Position numbers and translations under genes: made by a program
Notes under the pieces: generated by a model
What the model was told of the DNA's origin: nothing
Databases searched by the model: none
The model's input: the letters and a program-made list of their open reading frames with translations, nothing else
Source: Saccoglossus kowalevskii
Lineage: Eukaryota > Hemichordata > Enteropneusta > Harrimaniidae
Direction of reading: 5' to 3'
Assembly: GCF_000003605.2 (NCBI RefSeq)
Contig: NW_003131860.1
Location: 492,460 to 537,462 of the forward strand
Length of the DNA stretch: 45,003 nt
In this document: positions 23,135 through 34,385 of the stretch, in pieces
Position numbering within the stretch: the stretch's first letter is position 1
Layout: each line of letters begins with the position of its first letter

Positions 23135-24676
23135 AATAAGTTGTGATCGTATATACACATGTACATAATGTATGCAATAAATGCAACTTTTGGTTTACGT
23201 GCATTTCTACGAGAGTTGCATGTGACTGGGCCTGACAAAATCAAAACAAGACATGAATACACACCCATGTTGGTTCAACAGCTGCGTATAGGTACATGCC
23301 TGACCCTTATTCTCTCCATCATGTATCATAGTACCCGGTATGTTGTGGACTGTCACAGATGTCATTTTAAAATCATAACCATTTCATACGAGAAATGTAA
23401 ACACTATTCATTTCATAGCTGTATGATTGTCAAATTTTGTTTTGTTGATGCACAGATGGAACACACTATTACTGGTGTCAGGTGTTTTGTGATTAAATTG
23501 GTTCCAACATGGAAATAAAAGCGGTGTTCAGTTTCATGGGCTTAATGTATACCTTATTTGCTTTATTAGCAGCGCAAAGTACGTTGTGAGAGACAAAGGT
23601 GTGTCTTTGGCAGAAGTATAATCATGAAAACATGGTATGTTTCTTGAACTCAAGGATTATATTGTTTTCATGAGTGACTACTGATGAGGCTCAGTTGAAT
23701 TGTATTTTTTTTACTGTCTATGTTCGCTTTCCCTGAACAAGACAGTGAAAATAACAGTGTATGTGTATCATGGTGGTGAATTTACATACAAATAGTTACT
23801 AATTAGCATATAAATGTCATATTATCATAACAATAAACATTAATTAGTATATCAGTAACTGATTGTTTTTTTTCACATTTCAGTTTGGGGTGGGGGGTGG
23901 GGGTTGGTAACTTATAGTTTTGAGCTTAAAGTGGTAGGTAGAGTGTATGTATTGATACACACAGTGATTAATGAAAACAGGAGTTATATATAATCTATGA
24001 GTAATTTAACCATAATCATTAATTCTCAGCACAACAATTAGTGTAGTTAATCATGCCTTTAATGTCAGCCTGTGTGTTTGTAATTTGATATATGTACAAA
24101 ATGGTGCCATGTACTCGCCATAGAGTTTGTGCCACTATAAACCAATAATACTTGATTAATTAAATTTTAATGTCATATCATGTATTAGATGTAATTGATA
24201 ATTAAAATGCTAAATTAATTAGGGTGGAGTCAACTCTGTAATGTTAACTCATGTGTGTAGGTCATTGCACCATGTAGATACATGTGCATGTACTGGCGGG
24301 GAAAAAACTAGCAGGACTTGAAACCATATCGGAATTATGGAACTCCCATGGTGCACCTTGTTAATGTAAACAATTAAAGAATTGATGGCCAGCTGGTAAA
24401 GACAAGGAATGTTTATATAGCAGTGCAAAATTCTTTTTTTTTTTGGTGCTGTACAAGGAGGAATTTTCACTGGCTTTAATTTTAGTGGATTTGATATTGG
24501 GAAATTTACTAGGTTTTCACCCTTGTCAAGTCAATGTATTGGTACATGGGACCGGCAGGATGAGGGTCAAATTCATTGATTTGAGGAGGAAACAATACAG
24601 TCTATTGTTAACATTACATAGTCACCAAGTTTTAAGTATCATTTAGCTGTCAGTGGAATAACCAAATATAATAGAC
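23135..24676. other. Non-coding stretch
   Basis: No gene was recognised. A 119-codon open frame at 23159-23518 matches no family I know and starts in AT-rich sequence. A G-rich run at 23884-23907 (GGGGTGGGGGGTGGGGG) is present. Confidence 0.4.
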
Positions 24677-24979
24677 CATTTTCCGTTCACTGCGAAAATC
24701 ATGTATTATGCGTGCAATCGTTGGATTCGACAAACGCGAAAATATTTTGGGGAGCATTTCCATGCTTAATAATGGGCTGTACACATTTAATAATAGACAA
24801 TTTCGATTAAGTCAGGGTATTCGAAAGCAATATTCCTCTGTCGAAGATCGGCCTGTCGATTTGAGCTACGAAATAAAGAAATTCGAGTTCAAAATCAAAT
24901 CGTTCAATTTTTGCGGCAGACGTTCGACGCACGTCTTTCATGCATCTCGCGAGATCTCGCAGCTGAACGGGAAATCACC
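24677..24979 (+). mobile_element. MITE-like element family E, intact copy
   Basis: About 300 bp with inverted ends CCATTTTCCGTTCACTGCGA and, reverse-complemented, GGTGATTTCCCGTTCAGCTG. A second, interrupted copy is at 34386-35313; both share GGATTCGACAAA, CCA-GCTTAATAATG and CCGTTCGA/GACGTTCGA blocks in the same order. The interior is CpG-rich and includes TCTCGCGAGA at 24945-24954. A 98-codon frame inside is probably incidental. Confidence 0.7.
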
Positions 24980-27900
24980 TATTCACCTAGCTATATTATT
25001 TTAGATAATTGCTTGAGTTTTTATATACATTTGTATATTTTTTTAAATTAACCTAAATTATTTTTTAATTTTTTTTTATATATATTTTCATTCTTTATTA
25101 ATATTTCACCTGTGGGCATAAACTGACATCATTTCTTCTCTATTAAATGTTAATGATGAGTAGAATGTGTATAAAGACTTGGCGTTCAGGGGGTTATAGC
25201 TAAAATGACTTCATGTAATGAAATTCTTTGTGGAGGTGGGGTAATTAATTTTATAATTAGTTTCCTATATAAAATGAAATTCTGCTTTGACCGGGATACC
25301 TAGAGCTTGGCGACTTTGTGTAGTGTTATAGCACCCACACAATGCCATCTCGATAAATTCTTGGTGGAGATGGGGGTGCGGTGGGTTGGGGTAACTGTAT
25401 TGTATTTTCATAATTGCATTAGTTTCTTTTATGAAATGAAATTCATGGATACCTAGAGTTCTTCATTCTTTCATGTTCAAGCAACTTCTAACAAAAGTCT
25501 TGGCATCTTTAGAAATTGGACAAACCACTCACCTACAGTCAATTCTATAATTTAATTTCTGCGACACTTATAATATTGAGATAAATAACATTTTGCAACT
25601 TGTGAGTCAATTTGTTATAAAGCTAGGGGGTCCAATTTGAATGTACTATATGCCTGAAACTGAGAGTGAATTATTATTATGGGTGTAACCGGCACACATG
25701 TAGTTCTCAGCTAGATCTATTGTTTTCTGAGTGGAGACTTTTGTAAAGATTCCTCCGTGATGTCTGTGTATCGGTATGTATCTCTCCTTCATAGTATCCC
25801 CCACTGGGTAGCGTTCCATCTACAAAGCGGTAATTGCGTTATCAACGGAAATCAAGATTTTTTACTAATCACAGTGAGGATGTGGGGAAGTACTCGGATA
25901 CACACATTGTGGTTTGTCTCCTATGCATCAGTCAATATTCAATGATTTTTGTGTCTGCATTTCTAAGATTCTGCAGCTGTCCCTGTATCGCATTATAGTA
26001 CTGTTAAAATTATGGATTATTGTTATTAATATTATTTTTTTATTTTATCTTATGCCATATTCAAATACATAATTATTATTAATATACATAATTTTTTTGT
26101 GCCATCAATATATTACAAAATACTCGCAATATTTATGTCCTATTTCACTTTCAAAACTTCAATGGGGATGGTGTATTATTAGTAATTAGTTGGCCCTGGA
26201 ACATGCATATACATGTATGTATTCACTCTAAACAAGATCCATGTACATGTTTGTATATCAATTTATTTATGTTTGAGTCTGTAATCAATTATTTGTTCTT
26301 ATACCTATGCATTGGTTTTATTTTTTATGTCAGATCTCTATCTTGCATCTGAAATTGTTCTTTTTGAAATTGAAATTTGTTATGTTTTTTATCATGTTCA
26401 GGGCCAGTGAAATACGAGTATAGAGAATGATGTATGCCAATGATGTAATGCAATATGCAGATATTAACATTGATATGATTTGTATCAACTATCATACATT
26501 GACGTCTATGCACATTATAATCAGTGTATTTAGCAGCAGACTTCCCCACCTCTTATGATTTTTCAAATCATAGATATAATTTCAGGGATCGTGGTCTGAA
26601 GGCCTCCACAGTTGGTAAAAATAAACAAGAAAAACTGCGTTGACGAGCGATGTACAGAACATGAATGTGACTCATGCAAGTAAATGTTCCTTGGGCTCTC
26701 AAAACCTGCACAAAATCTCACTTCATACATTACCGGCTTCAAGACAGATTGACGTAAATGAAATAGATGCGAGAAACAGCTGCATTGTTTTATTAATCAC
26801 TTCCATCTTAGCTGGTCAATAAACAAAGACGACAATTTATAAATATCAGTTTTACAATTCATTGCTTTCAGTATAGCAGGACATAAGTGAAACAAAACAG
26901 TTAGGTCCCCAAAAATAGGGGGCGTGACCAATACGCTGGTTCAGCTTGCTACAGAATTTAAAAGGAAAAACTAAGGTGTTCCGTTTCTGTAGTAAAATGT
27001 ATTGGGTTGGTCGGTCAAATTTTTTTTTTTTAAACTTGTGCAAACTAAGGATATCGTAAATAGCCGAGATATATGGGAATCAATCAAACGTATGCTAGAT
27101 ATTAAACACAAAAAGTGTTTCTTTCAGTCTTTTGTATTTAAATACAGATCAACCCGAGGTTCAAAGTCGCCACTTATCCCCCCGGGAACTCTGGGGATCA
27201 AACAACGGTCCGGGATCGTTAATTTTGAGAGGAGATGCTTTTTTACTGCTTAAAATGGTGAGTTTTTAATATTTGGGCGTTCGCTTCTCTTTTTTTTTTT
27301 TGCCTTAGTACAGTATGCTTTGACATGAGTGTTGCTATGGTCAAAATACCCGGTAGTTACCAATTCAACATTTTAACATATGGAAAATGTGATTTGGGGA
27401 TTACATGTACATATATATGTGCTTCTATTTCCACTTAAAAAGAATCTGGCTATGACAGAGTACATGAAGTATTAGTAATAAGTATTAAAATTGTAACACA
27501 CATGCTTATGTACAGTGTCCTGATGATGGGAAAAGGTATTTGGCTTTTTCTTCCCTTGGAGGAGAAATATTCAACCTCTATCAACTGGAAAAAGTAGGCA
27601 TGAATTTTGAAGTATAGGCTAGGCTTGGTGCACAAGCTCTTACAGGTTTTGCACTATTTTATTCATAAAATGTGGACTTTATTTTACCTGTGTAGATGCC
27701 AGAATTGTGTCCGAAGTACCGATAACAATACACAATAAAAATGCAAAGGGTACCGGTAGATGTTTGTTTGTAAACAACTACACACTATGGCTGTCTGTGA
27801 CGACTACATGTACCTACCTACTATCGATATATGATTTCTGTTGCAGAAATGATGCACCAGGCAATAAATATAACTTATTGCATAACAATGACATGTCATA

Positions 27901-28280
27901 ATAGAACACTGATTAGAAATATGAACAGACAGCCACCTGCCGTATTTCGAAGATTACCCTGGATGGAAATGTACACAATTTAAATAAATTACAGTGGAAG
28001 TACATGCATGTCTGTGCTCACATGCATGTCTGCTATCACAGATTGTACTGTGTACATGTCTCTGTTAACACTTAACAGCCATTTTCCCAATAACTATATT
28101 TCACTTTGATGATTCAGACATTTGCCTGTATGACTTATATCCTCAATTTTTTTCCAGTGTTTGAAACTAAAATTGAAAGTTAGACCGTCCATTGGTCCAG
28201 GTGGAGAATAAAACATTCTGCATCAATATCTGTCTTGTTATTTTTAACTTTATTTTTTCGCCCATCATTTTTAAAGGGTG
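24980..28280. other. Non-coding stretch
   Basis: No gene was recognised. Open frames at 26640-26822 (plus) and 25646-25819 (minus, ATG start, 57 codons) look somewhat coding-like but match nothing I know. Otherwise the stretch holds AT-rich sequence and homopolymer runs. Confidence 0.4.
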
Positions 28281-28294
28281 GTTGCCTTGACAAC
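28281..28294 (+). promoter_or_regulatory. RFX X-box-like palindrome
   Basis: GTTGCCTTGACAAC fits the X-box consensus RYYNYY-N(1-3)-RRNRAC with a 2-bp spacer. RFX proteins commonly use such sites in promoters of ciliary genes. No gene was recognised next to it. Confidence 0.35.
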
Positions 28295-28695
28295 ACATCC
28301 TGTTCAATGTGGTATCTCATGCAATGTATACACCATTTGTCAAATAAATAGTTTGTTTACATAAAATTTGCAGGATATAGGACCACCATCATTTAAATTG
28401 AACAGGGAGGTTTTAAATCTAAATCTAATTTACAACAAACGAGAGTAAGCTAGAAATCTCTATTGAGGTGTAATATACCTGCCTATAGGGACAGGGAGTA
28501 TGTGTAATTACCTGCCACAGATAAAATCTGACTGTCTAGGGCAGGTTGGCAGGTCTTAATTTCGAACACTGATATCTGACTCATTCTGCATAATATATTG
28601 ATGCAATGCCCTGTATCTCACTGATAAAAAGAAATTCTGAACATAATTACAGAGCTACATGTAGATGTACCAATTACTTGGGGGAAATAATAAAA

Positions 28696-29519
28696 GTTGT
28701 TACCTTCTACTGGAGGTAATTATCTTGAGACGTGTGTCTTCTAGTTGTTACCTTCTACTAGAGGTAATGATCTTGAGACATGTGTCTTCTAGTTGTTACC
28801 TTCTACTAGAGGTAATGATCTTGAGACGNNNNNNNNNNNNNNNNNNNNNNNNNNNNNNNNNNNNNNNNNNNNNNNNNNNNNNNNNNNNNNNNNNNNNNNN
28901 NNNNNNNNNNNNNNNNNNNNNNNNNNNNNNNNNNNNNNNNNNNNNNNNNNNNNNNNNNNNNNNNNNNNNNNNNNNNNNNNNNNNNNNNNNNNNNNNNNNN
29001 NNNNNNNNNNNNNNNNNNNNNNNNNNNNNNNNNNNNNNNNNNNNNNNNNNNNNNNNNNNNNNNNNNNNNNNNNNNNNNNNNNNNNNNNNNNNNNNNNNNN
29101 NNNNNNNNNNNNNNNNNNNNNNNNNNNNNNNNNNNNNNNNNNNNNNNNNNNNNNNNNNNNNNNNNNNNNNNNNNNNNNNNNNNNNNNNNNNNNNNNNNNN
29201 NNNNNNNNNNNNNNNNNNNNNNNNNNNNNNNNNNNNNNNNNNNNNNNNNNNNNNNNNNNNNNNNNNNNNNNNNNNNNNNNNNNNNNNNNNNNNNNNNNNN
29301 NNNNNNNNNNNNNNNNNNNNNNNNNNNNNNNNNNNNNNNNNNNNNNNNNNNNNNNNNNNNNNNNNNNNNNNNNNNNNNNNNNNNNNNNNNNNNNNNNNNN
29401 NNNNNNNNNNNNNNNNNNNNNNNNNNNNNNNNNNNNNNNNNNNNNNNNNNNNNNNNNNNNNNNNNNNTTTACCTTCTACTGGAGGTACATGTAATGATCT
29501 TGAGACATGTGTCTTCTAA
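28696..29519 (+). repeat. 48-bp minisatellite interrupted by the assembly gap
   Basis: Units start at 28696, 28744 and 28792 (GTTGTTACCTTCTACT), exactly 48 bp apart. A further unit, with a 6-bp insertion (TACATG), emerges from the gap at 29468. The unit length is a multiple of three, so the array stays open as a 16-residue repeat (SCYLLLEVMILRHVSS), but the surroundings give no sign of a protein. The array probably fills much of the gap. Confidence 0.88.
28829..29467. other. Assembly gap of 639 Ns
   Basis: Unsequenced. Open frames crossing it are artefacts. Confidence 1.
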
Positions 29520-29800
29520 CACGTTTGATTTTGAAGGGACCCTGAGTCAAAATCAACTTAGGTCAGCTTGTTGGCTGCTGGTGTGAGAGGTCTTCAGGAA
29601 AAAATAAAGATTGTATGTGGCTGAAATTTTGTTAATTTCCTTTGTTTTTATACTTGGTATATATGCTCTAATATATATGCAAGTAAACCACCAGTTGTAC
29701 ATGTATATGTATATGTATGTACTGTATACTGGTTCATTAAAATATAACTCTCATTGACCTTAGACACACCTCATTTACATACTACGGTAAGTGCATATGT

Positions 29801-29997
29801 TACTATAAAATCTGTATTGGAAGCCGCAGCTTCTATTAAAGTGGTACAATGCAACAGAATGGATGTGGCTTCTATTAGAGCATCTACACATACATTGTAC
29901 GCATACAAGAAGTGATGAATTTTTGGTTCTCAATTGTTCAAAAAGAATGGGTGTGACTGCTATAACGGATGCAGCTTCTAATATAGATTTTATTGTA
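29801..29997 (+). mobile_element. MITE family C, copy 1
   Basis: Begins TACTATAAAATCTGTATTGG and ends with AGATTTTATTGTA. It carries the family blocks TGGTACAATGCAACAGA, GAGCATCTACACATA and GATGAATTTTTGGTTCTCAA. No coding capacity. Confidence 0.82.
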
Positions 29998-30404
29998 ATA
30001 GAACAAATTTTCTTTTATAAAAATGCAAGTATAATAAGGTTGTTTTTAAAAATTACCTTATCAATGTATGATTTTCTGTTGTGTCAATAGCGCACTGGGG
30101 AGGGAATTAGCATACTTAGTAGTGTCAAGAAAAATCTCTCTGCCTCTGCGTTGCATCAGAGGGTACATTGGTCATGAGATTTACTGTTCAAGCCCTGGAT
30201 TTACTAAAGCATGCGTCCATTTGTCTCTTTTGATGTGAAAATATAGAGAGTACCGTGTGCTTGTACAGAGATCTTTGATCTTAACTCACTATATCAAAAG
30301 TACATGTGTAGTATCATGAATAAGGTCAAAGAGGACAGCCACACCCCTGTCCTATTGTGAAAAATGACTGCTGATACAAGCTTATACAGTGAGAATATTG
30401 TCTT

Positions 30405-30600
30405 GTCAGTATGTGTACATACTCAACACAGTGACTGCTGGCTGGGCAGACAGTGCTAGGGAAAACACGCTAAAGTCAGTATATATGTTAGTGATATGGT
30501 ACCCCTACACAGTGACTGGTGGTTGTGCAGAGAATCCTAGAAAAAAAGTCAGTACATGTGCATAGTTCTCTACACGATCACTGAGTACTGGTGGGACAAT
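30405..30600 (+). repeat. Degenerate tandem repeat, about 72-bp period, three units
   Basis: GTCAGTA recurs at 30405, 30475 and 30548. The following blocks are similar, with ACACAGTGACTG at matching positions in the first two units and ACGATCACTGAG in the third. Confidence 0.65.
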
Positions 30601-30614
30601 GTAACATGTACATG

Positions 30615-30771
30615 TACTGTAAAATCTGTATTAGAAGCGACTACTATTGAAATGGTACAGTGCAACAGAGGGAATGCGGCTTCTATTAGAGCATCTACAC
30701 ATATGAGAAATGATGAATTTTTAGTTCTTAATTATTAATTCTATTAGGGATGCAGCTTCCAATACAGATAT
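30615..30771 (+). mobile_element. MITE family C, copy 2 (right end decayed)
   Basis: Begins TACTGTAAAATCTGTATTAG and keeps the GCATCTACACATATGAGAAA block. It is shortened in the middle, and its right end (AATACAGATATAG) lacks the terminal ACAGTA. Confidence 0.8.
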
Positions 30772-31329
30772 AGGGCACTCCTGTGCTATCTGAGCAAGTT
30801 TGCTGGTTGACATTCTACATGTACATGTAGTAATAAAAATTTAAATCTGTCATTACCCCCCAACAACAGGCATAGAGGTGTCCCATAAAATGGGTCAAAA
30901 TTAATTTGGTGCGTAATGTTTTGGGACAAAAAATAATTGCATTTTTGACGATTACGCGATTTTACTAACAATAGAACTGACGTAACCATAAAACGTTCAG
31001 CATGTAACATATCAAATGACGACAACAAGACAAATTCAGCGTTACTTTGCTCGTGACGATTATTTATTGTGAATAACAAAGAAGTTACTGTGTAAACAAA
31101 GTCTTCGAGAAATGATTTCAACATCACAAGAGTTTAAAAGTACACCTGTCTCATTTTTTGTTCACTCATTTTTTTGACCAAATCAATCGTCTTGATGAAT
31201 AATTAATCATGTGATGCTTAATGATATCATTCATGAAATACAATGTATGATATTTAAATAAAGAGCAATTCAAATTAGATTGCATGCGTAGGTTTCGTAT
31301 TGAAAATTGATCTCTATGCTGAATGCATT

Positions 31330-31571
31330 AACCTTTTCACCACATGACTTTCTCGCCCAAATTTGTCTGCACGTTTTTCTTATATTCTTCAATATTTCTT
31401 GAAATGAACCCTAATTTTGGAGTCAACAGTTGAGATTTTAGTTTTTACCAAAAAAATTTGGCTATTTTTGTCCCAGTCTTCTGGAGGAAAGTGCAGACTA
31501 CATGTATAAACAAGACTATCTTGTGAGTTTGAGATGAAAAGAGGGAACTACATGTAGTTGTGAAAAGGTCA
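31330..31571 (+). mobile_element. MITE family D, copy 1
   Basis: About 242 bp with inverted ends AACCTTTTCACC and GTGAAAAGGTCA. Shared internal blocks are CTTTCTCGCCCAAATTTGTC, AAATGAACCCTAATTTTGGA, AAAAAAATTTGGCTATTTTT and AAGTGCAGACTA. No coding capacity. Confidence 0.8.
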
Positions 31572-31769
31572 AAATGCAGAAACCTGACAGTGTCCAGTTT
31601 TGAATATATACATCTCTGATCCAAGGCTAAACTTACCAATACATGTAATACATGTAGTAACAAATACTACGTGCACCTATTGTTTCCTACAATTTTCAAA
31701 AATTAATGACCCAAACGAGCCTTGCAAAGAATTTATAATTTTGTTGTTGATATGCTTATACAGAATGAG

Positions 31770-31945
31770 TACTGTAAAATCTTTATTAGAAGCTGCGGCT
31801 TCTATTAAAATGGTAGAATGCATCACAGGGGATGCGGCTTCTACCTACACATATGAGAAATGATGAATTTTTGATTCTCAATTATTCAAAATTAATGGGT
31901 GCGACTTCTATTAGGGATGCGGCTTCTAATACAGATTTTACGGTA
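31770..31945 (+). mobile_element. MITE family C, copy 3
   Basis: Begins TACTGTAAAATCTTTATTAG and ends CAGATTTTACGGTA. The ends pair as an inverted repeat of about 24 bp (TATTAGAAGCTGCGGCTTCT against its complement near 31912). It lacks the GAGCATC part of the interior. Confidence 0.85.
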
Positions 31946-32427
31946 GTATGTGCTGAGAAAAAAAAGTTTCTGGTAAATCTACATATCATGGATGACCAGA
32001 AAATGACAGACAGTAAATCACCAATTGTGACCAACTTTGTGGTCCTTCATGTTGGCTCTCTCCTGAACAAGATAACATGAGTGATCAAGGGATCTACATC
32101 TATGCTATTAAATTCTTTAACATTGTATGGATTAGGAAAGTGATAATTAAAACTTTTTGGGTCTTGATTTGTGGTGTGATCTCTCACTTGAGAAAGTAAA
32201 GTCTGTATCACATGATTTTATTAAGACATCAATTTCTTAGAGGGTCAGTCCATCAAACATTAAATTAAAATAGATGAAAAATCCCTATTTGTCTACCCTG
32301 TCTTGTTTGTCTTGAATCGATTCTGCTAGGCCCTGTTCACATTTGTGTGCTCTATGCGGTAGTATATTAAATCAGCAAACACCACGTTTGCAAGAAAATG
32401 CCGCATTTCATGCAAAGGCCTGAAAAC
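31946..32427. other. Non-coding stretch
   Basis: Nothing recognisable. Confidence 0.4.
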
Positions 32428-32570
32428 TGTTAACGCTTGTAAACGTCCTCACGTGATATTACATGTATATGGTTTTCCACCGGTAAATGTATGAGCTGTC
32501 AATCATTCTATGTTCAGTACTGGTGGAAAACCACGTAATGTTGCGTGAGGGCATTTACAAGTGTTAACAG
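32428..32570. repeat. Fold-back element with ~57-bp arms
   Basis: The left arm CTGTTAACGCTTGTAAACGT continues through GGTTTTCCACC. The right arm has GGTGGAAAACC through GTGTTAACAG, its imperfect reverse complement. The loop is about 25-30 bp. It could be a MITE or a palindromic insertion; no flanking duplication is clear. Confidence 0.75.
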
Positions 32571-33113
32571 TCCTAAGGTCTCTGCTGAAATGACTGCGGA
32601 TCTAATATTGCAGTAGCAATGGGCTACCAGGTATATGTAGAAGTATCAGATTGAAAACCCTGTCCTTTGAAATTAACTTGACTATAAAGTATGATTCAGC
32701 CCTGTATGTATGAAAAAACTAAAATAGGAAATACCCCCACTATATTGTGTATTACATGTAGTAGTACTTGCACTTACAAATTTGAAGTGACATACCTGTA
32801 TCTATTATCCAAAACAAGTCATATTTTAAAGATCTGGCATTTACAACAAATTCAAGTCTTGGTTTACATGTGTCTCTATTGGAGATGTGCTTTAAACTTT
32901 AGCAAATTTGATGTACCAGGTATGATATTTTGATATTTTCAGTATTTCACTTTTATCAATTACGCAAATCTCTATTTCCAAAGATATGTTTTTCCCAAAT
33001 GCCAAAAAGCAATTACCTGAATTGAGTGAATAATACCTGGTAATGTCAAATAAATTAGAAAACATGATACTAATACATTTTCTGTATGTCTGAGGAAACT
33101 CCCTTCTGTGTCT

Positions 33114-33126
33114 GTCGCTAGGCAAC
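33114..33126 (+). promoter_or_regulatory. RFX X-box-like motif
   Basis: GTCGCTAGGCAAC has one mismatch from the perfect palindrome found 85 bp downstream. Confidence 0.35.
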
Positions 33127-33198
33127 TACCAGGTGATGACGATTTTCAGAGAAACTTTTTGTCTAGTTTTGCATGAACAGTATTCTTTCAGTTAGTGG

Positions 33199-33211
33199 GT
33201 TGCTAGGCAAC
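33199..33211 (+). promoter_or_regulatory. RFX X-box, perfect palindrome
   Basis: GTTGCTAGGCAAC fits RYYNYY-N-RRNRAC with a 1-bp spacer. It is paired with a near-match 85 bp upstream. The exon-like segment at 33735 lies about 520 bp downstream on the plus strand. Confidence 0.45.
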
Positions 33212-33527
33212 CATACTGCAATGATGCAGATCTCCACCCAGTCTCCAATGAATAGGATGATTCATTTCAAATGCCATTATAACCAATATGTACGCACTGA
33301 TGTGTTGGCATGGACTCCCTAGAAATGTAGAGTTTAGTCGTACACGTACGTTTCTCCTATTCTAAAATTCCAGTGCTTGGGATGATAACCAAAAAAGAAA
33401 TCTATGTTTTTACCCTCATGATGAGCATTCTCCTCCCTGTGAACCCAAACAATTATTATTTATGTGTGTATTTGCAGTACTTTGTACCAATGTGGTGTAA
33501 CAGGTACAGTGCCCTCAAGCAGGTTTT

Positions 33528-33545
33528 AGCACCCTCTTGTGGCCA
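33528..33545 (-). promoter_or_regulatory. CTCF-like motif
   Basis: AGCACCCTCTTGTGGCCA on the plus strand resembles the reverse of the bilaterian CTCF core (TGGCCACYAGRGGGCGC). This is a motif match only; binding is not shown. Confidence 0.4.
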
Positions 33546-33734
33546 AAAACTACTTTTCTTTCTTTTTTTCTATTGACAAATATAGAAAATGTTTTGAAAC
33601 TGTCAAAGTAACTCTGTTCTACATTCTGAATATCAAAATATGTGGCAGATGAGAATTGCTATTTAATTGAATTATAGAGCACAAAATCTCTGATAACATT
33701 GATTAATTATCAGTCTTATCTTGAATTTTTAAAG

Positions 33735-34039
33735 TGAATGTTCCGGCAAAGTACTCCACTATCACCTTCAAGTATTTCATTAAGACTGTATGTGTATGTG
33801 ACAGTGCCCTCACAGTTTATCAACAGGCAATCAGATTGCTTCTTTCTTCAACGCACAGTGAAAGCTATGGTGGCTTGTATGTTGAGGGACAGGGACGACA
33901 ATTCACAGATATTCAGACCAAAGCTATTCAAGCTATACTTAGTTTCGAGTCTGATGCGTTGTTAGTTGCTCTGGAAATGATAAACCAATATTTGTATGTT
34001 ATTATGTTTTACTGGGCTTGTGACCATCGAGCGTGGTAA
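33735..34039 (+). CDS. Unidentified exon-like open segment
   Basis: About 100 open codons after an acceptor-like TTTTTAAAG, ending TGG TAA. The frame has balanced composition (for example SYGGLYVEGQGRQFTDIQTK and AIQAILSFESDALLVALEM) and no low-complexity bias, unlike most open frames nearby. A second forward frame is also open for 75 codons over the same DNA, so frame choice is not certain. An acceptor-like TATTTGCAG with a possible 45-bp exon lies upstream at 33478-33522, but its phase does not join this segment. I recognise no family. It may be an exon of a gene that continues outside the window, a retro-copied fragment, or chance. Confidence 0.3.
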
Positions 34040-34385
34040 TAGTGTTGAGTATTATGGAGGAGTAGGTGTTATACATTGTACATCTGAGCTCATGTCAGTG
34101 CAATATATATCTGCAGAAATGAAGCCAAAGATGAAGGCATCAGAATGCAAAATTCCAAGTGCTTTTTGGTAGTTGTAACAAAGCTTGTAACATTTGTAAC
34201 AAAGCTTTCTATTGGTCGTTGAACTTTCTATCCTGCAATCAAATTATTATACAAATTATTCAAACAAATTCAGCTTAGTGCCAGGAGTTTGAATAGATGA
34301 CTGAGATCTATGTTACATGTATGTGCAAAATCAAACATAAAAATAGGAAAAACAAAGGTCATAGCATTGTACATGTATGATGTCT

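Noticed and set aside
24708-25004. 98-codon open frame inside element E
   Set aside because: It lies within a short inverted-repeat element; the frame is not kept in the second copy.
25646-25819. 57-codon minus-strand ATG frame with coding-like composition
   Set aside because: Short, overlapped by a similar plus-strand frame, and with no recognisable domain or splice support.
28665-29519. Long open frame of 284 codons across the gap
   Set aside because: Most of it is Ns; the readable part is a 48-bp minisatellite in a multiple-of-three period.
31832-32080. 82-codon plus-strand frame near 31.9 kb
   Set aside because: The first half is MITE family C; the remainder has no coding character.
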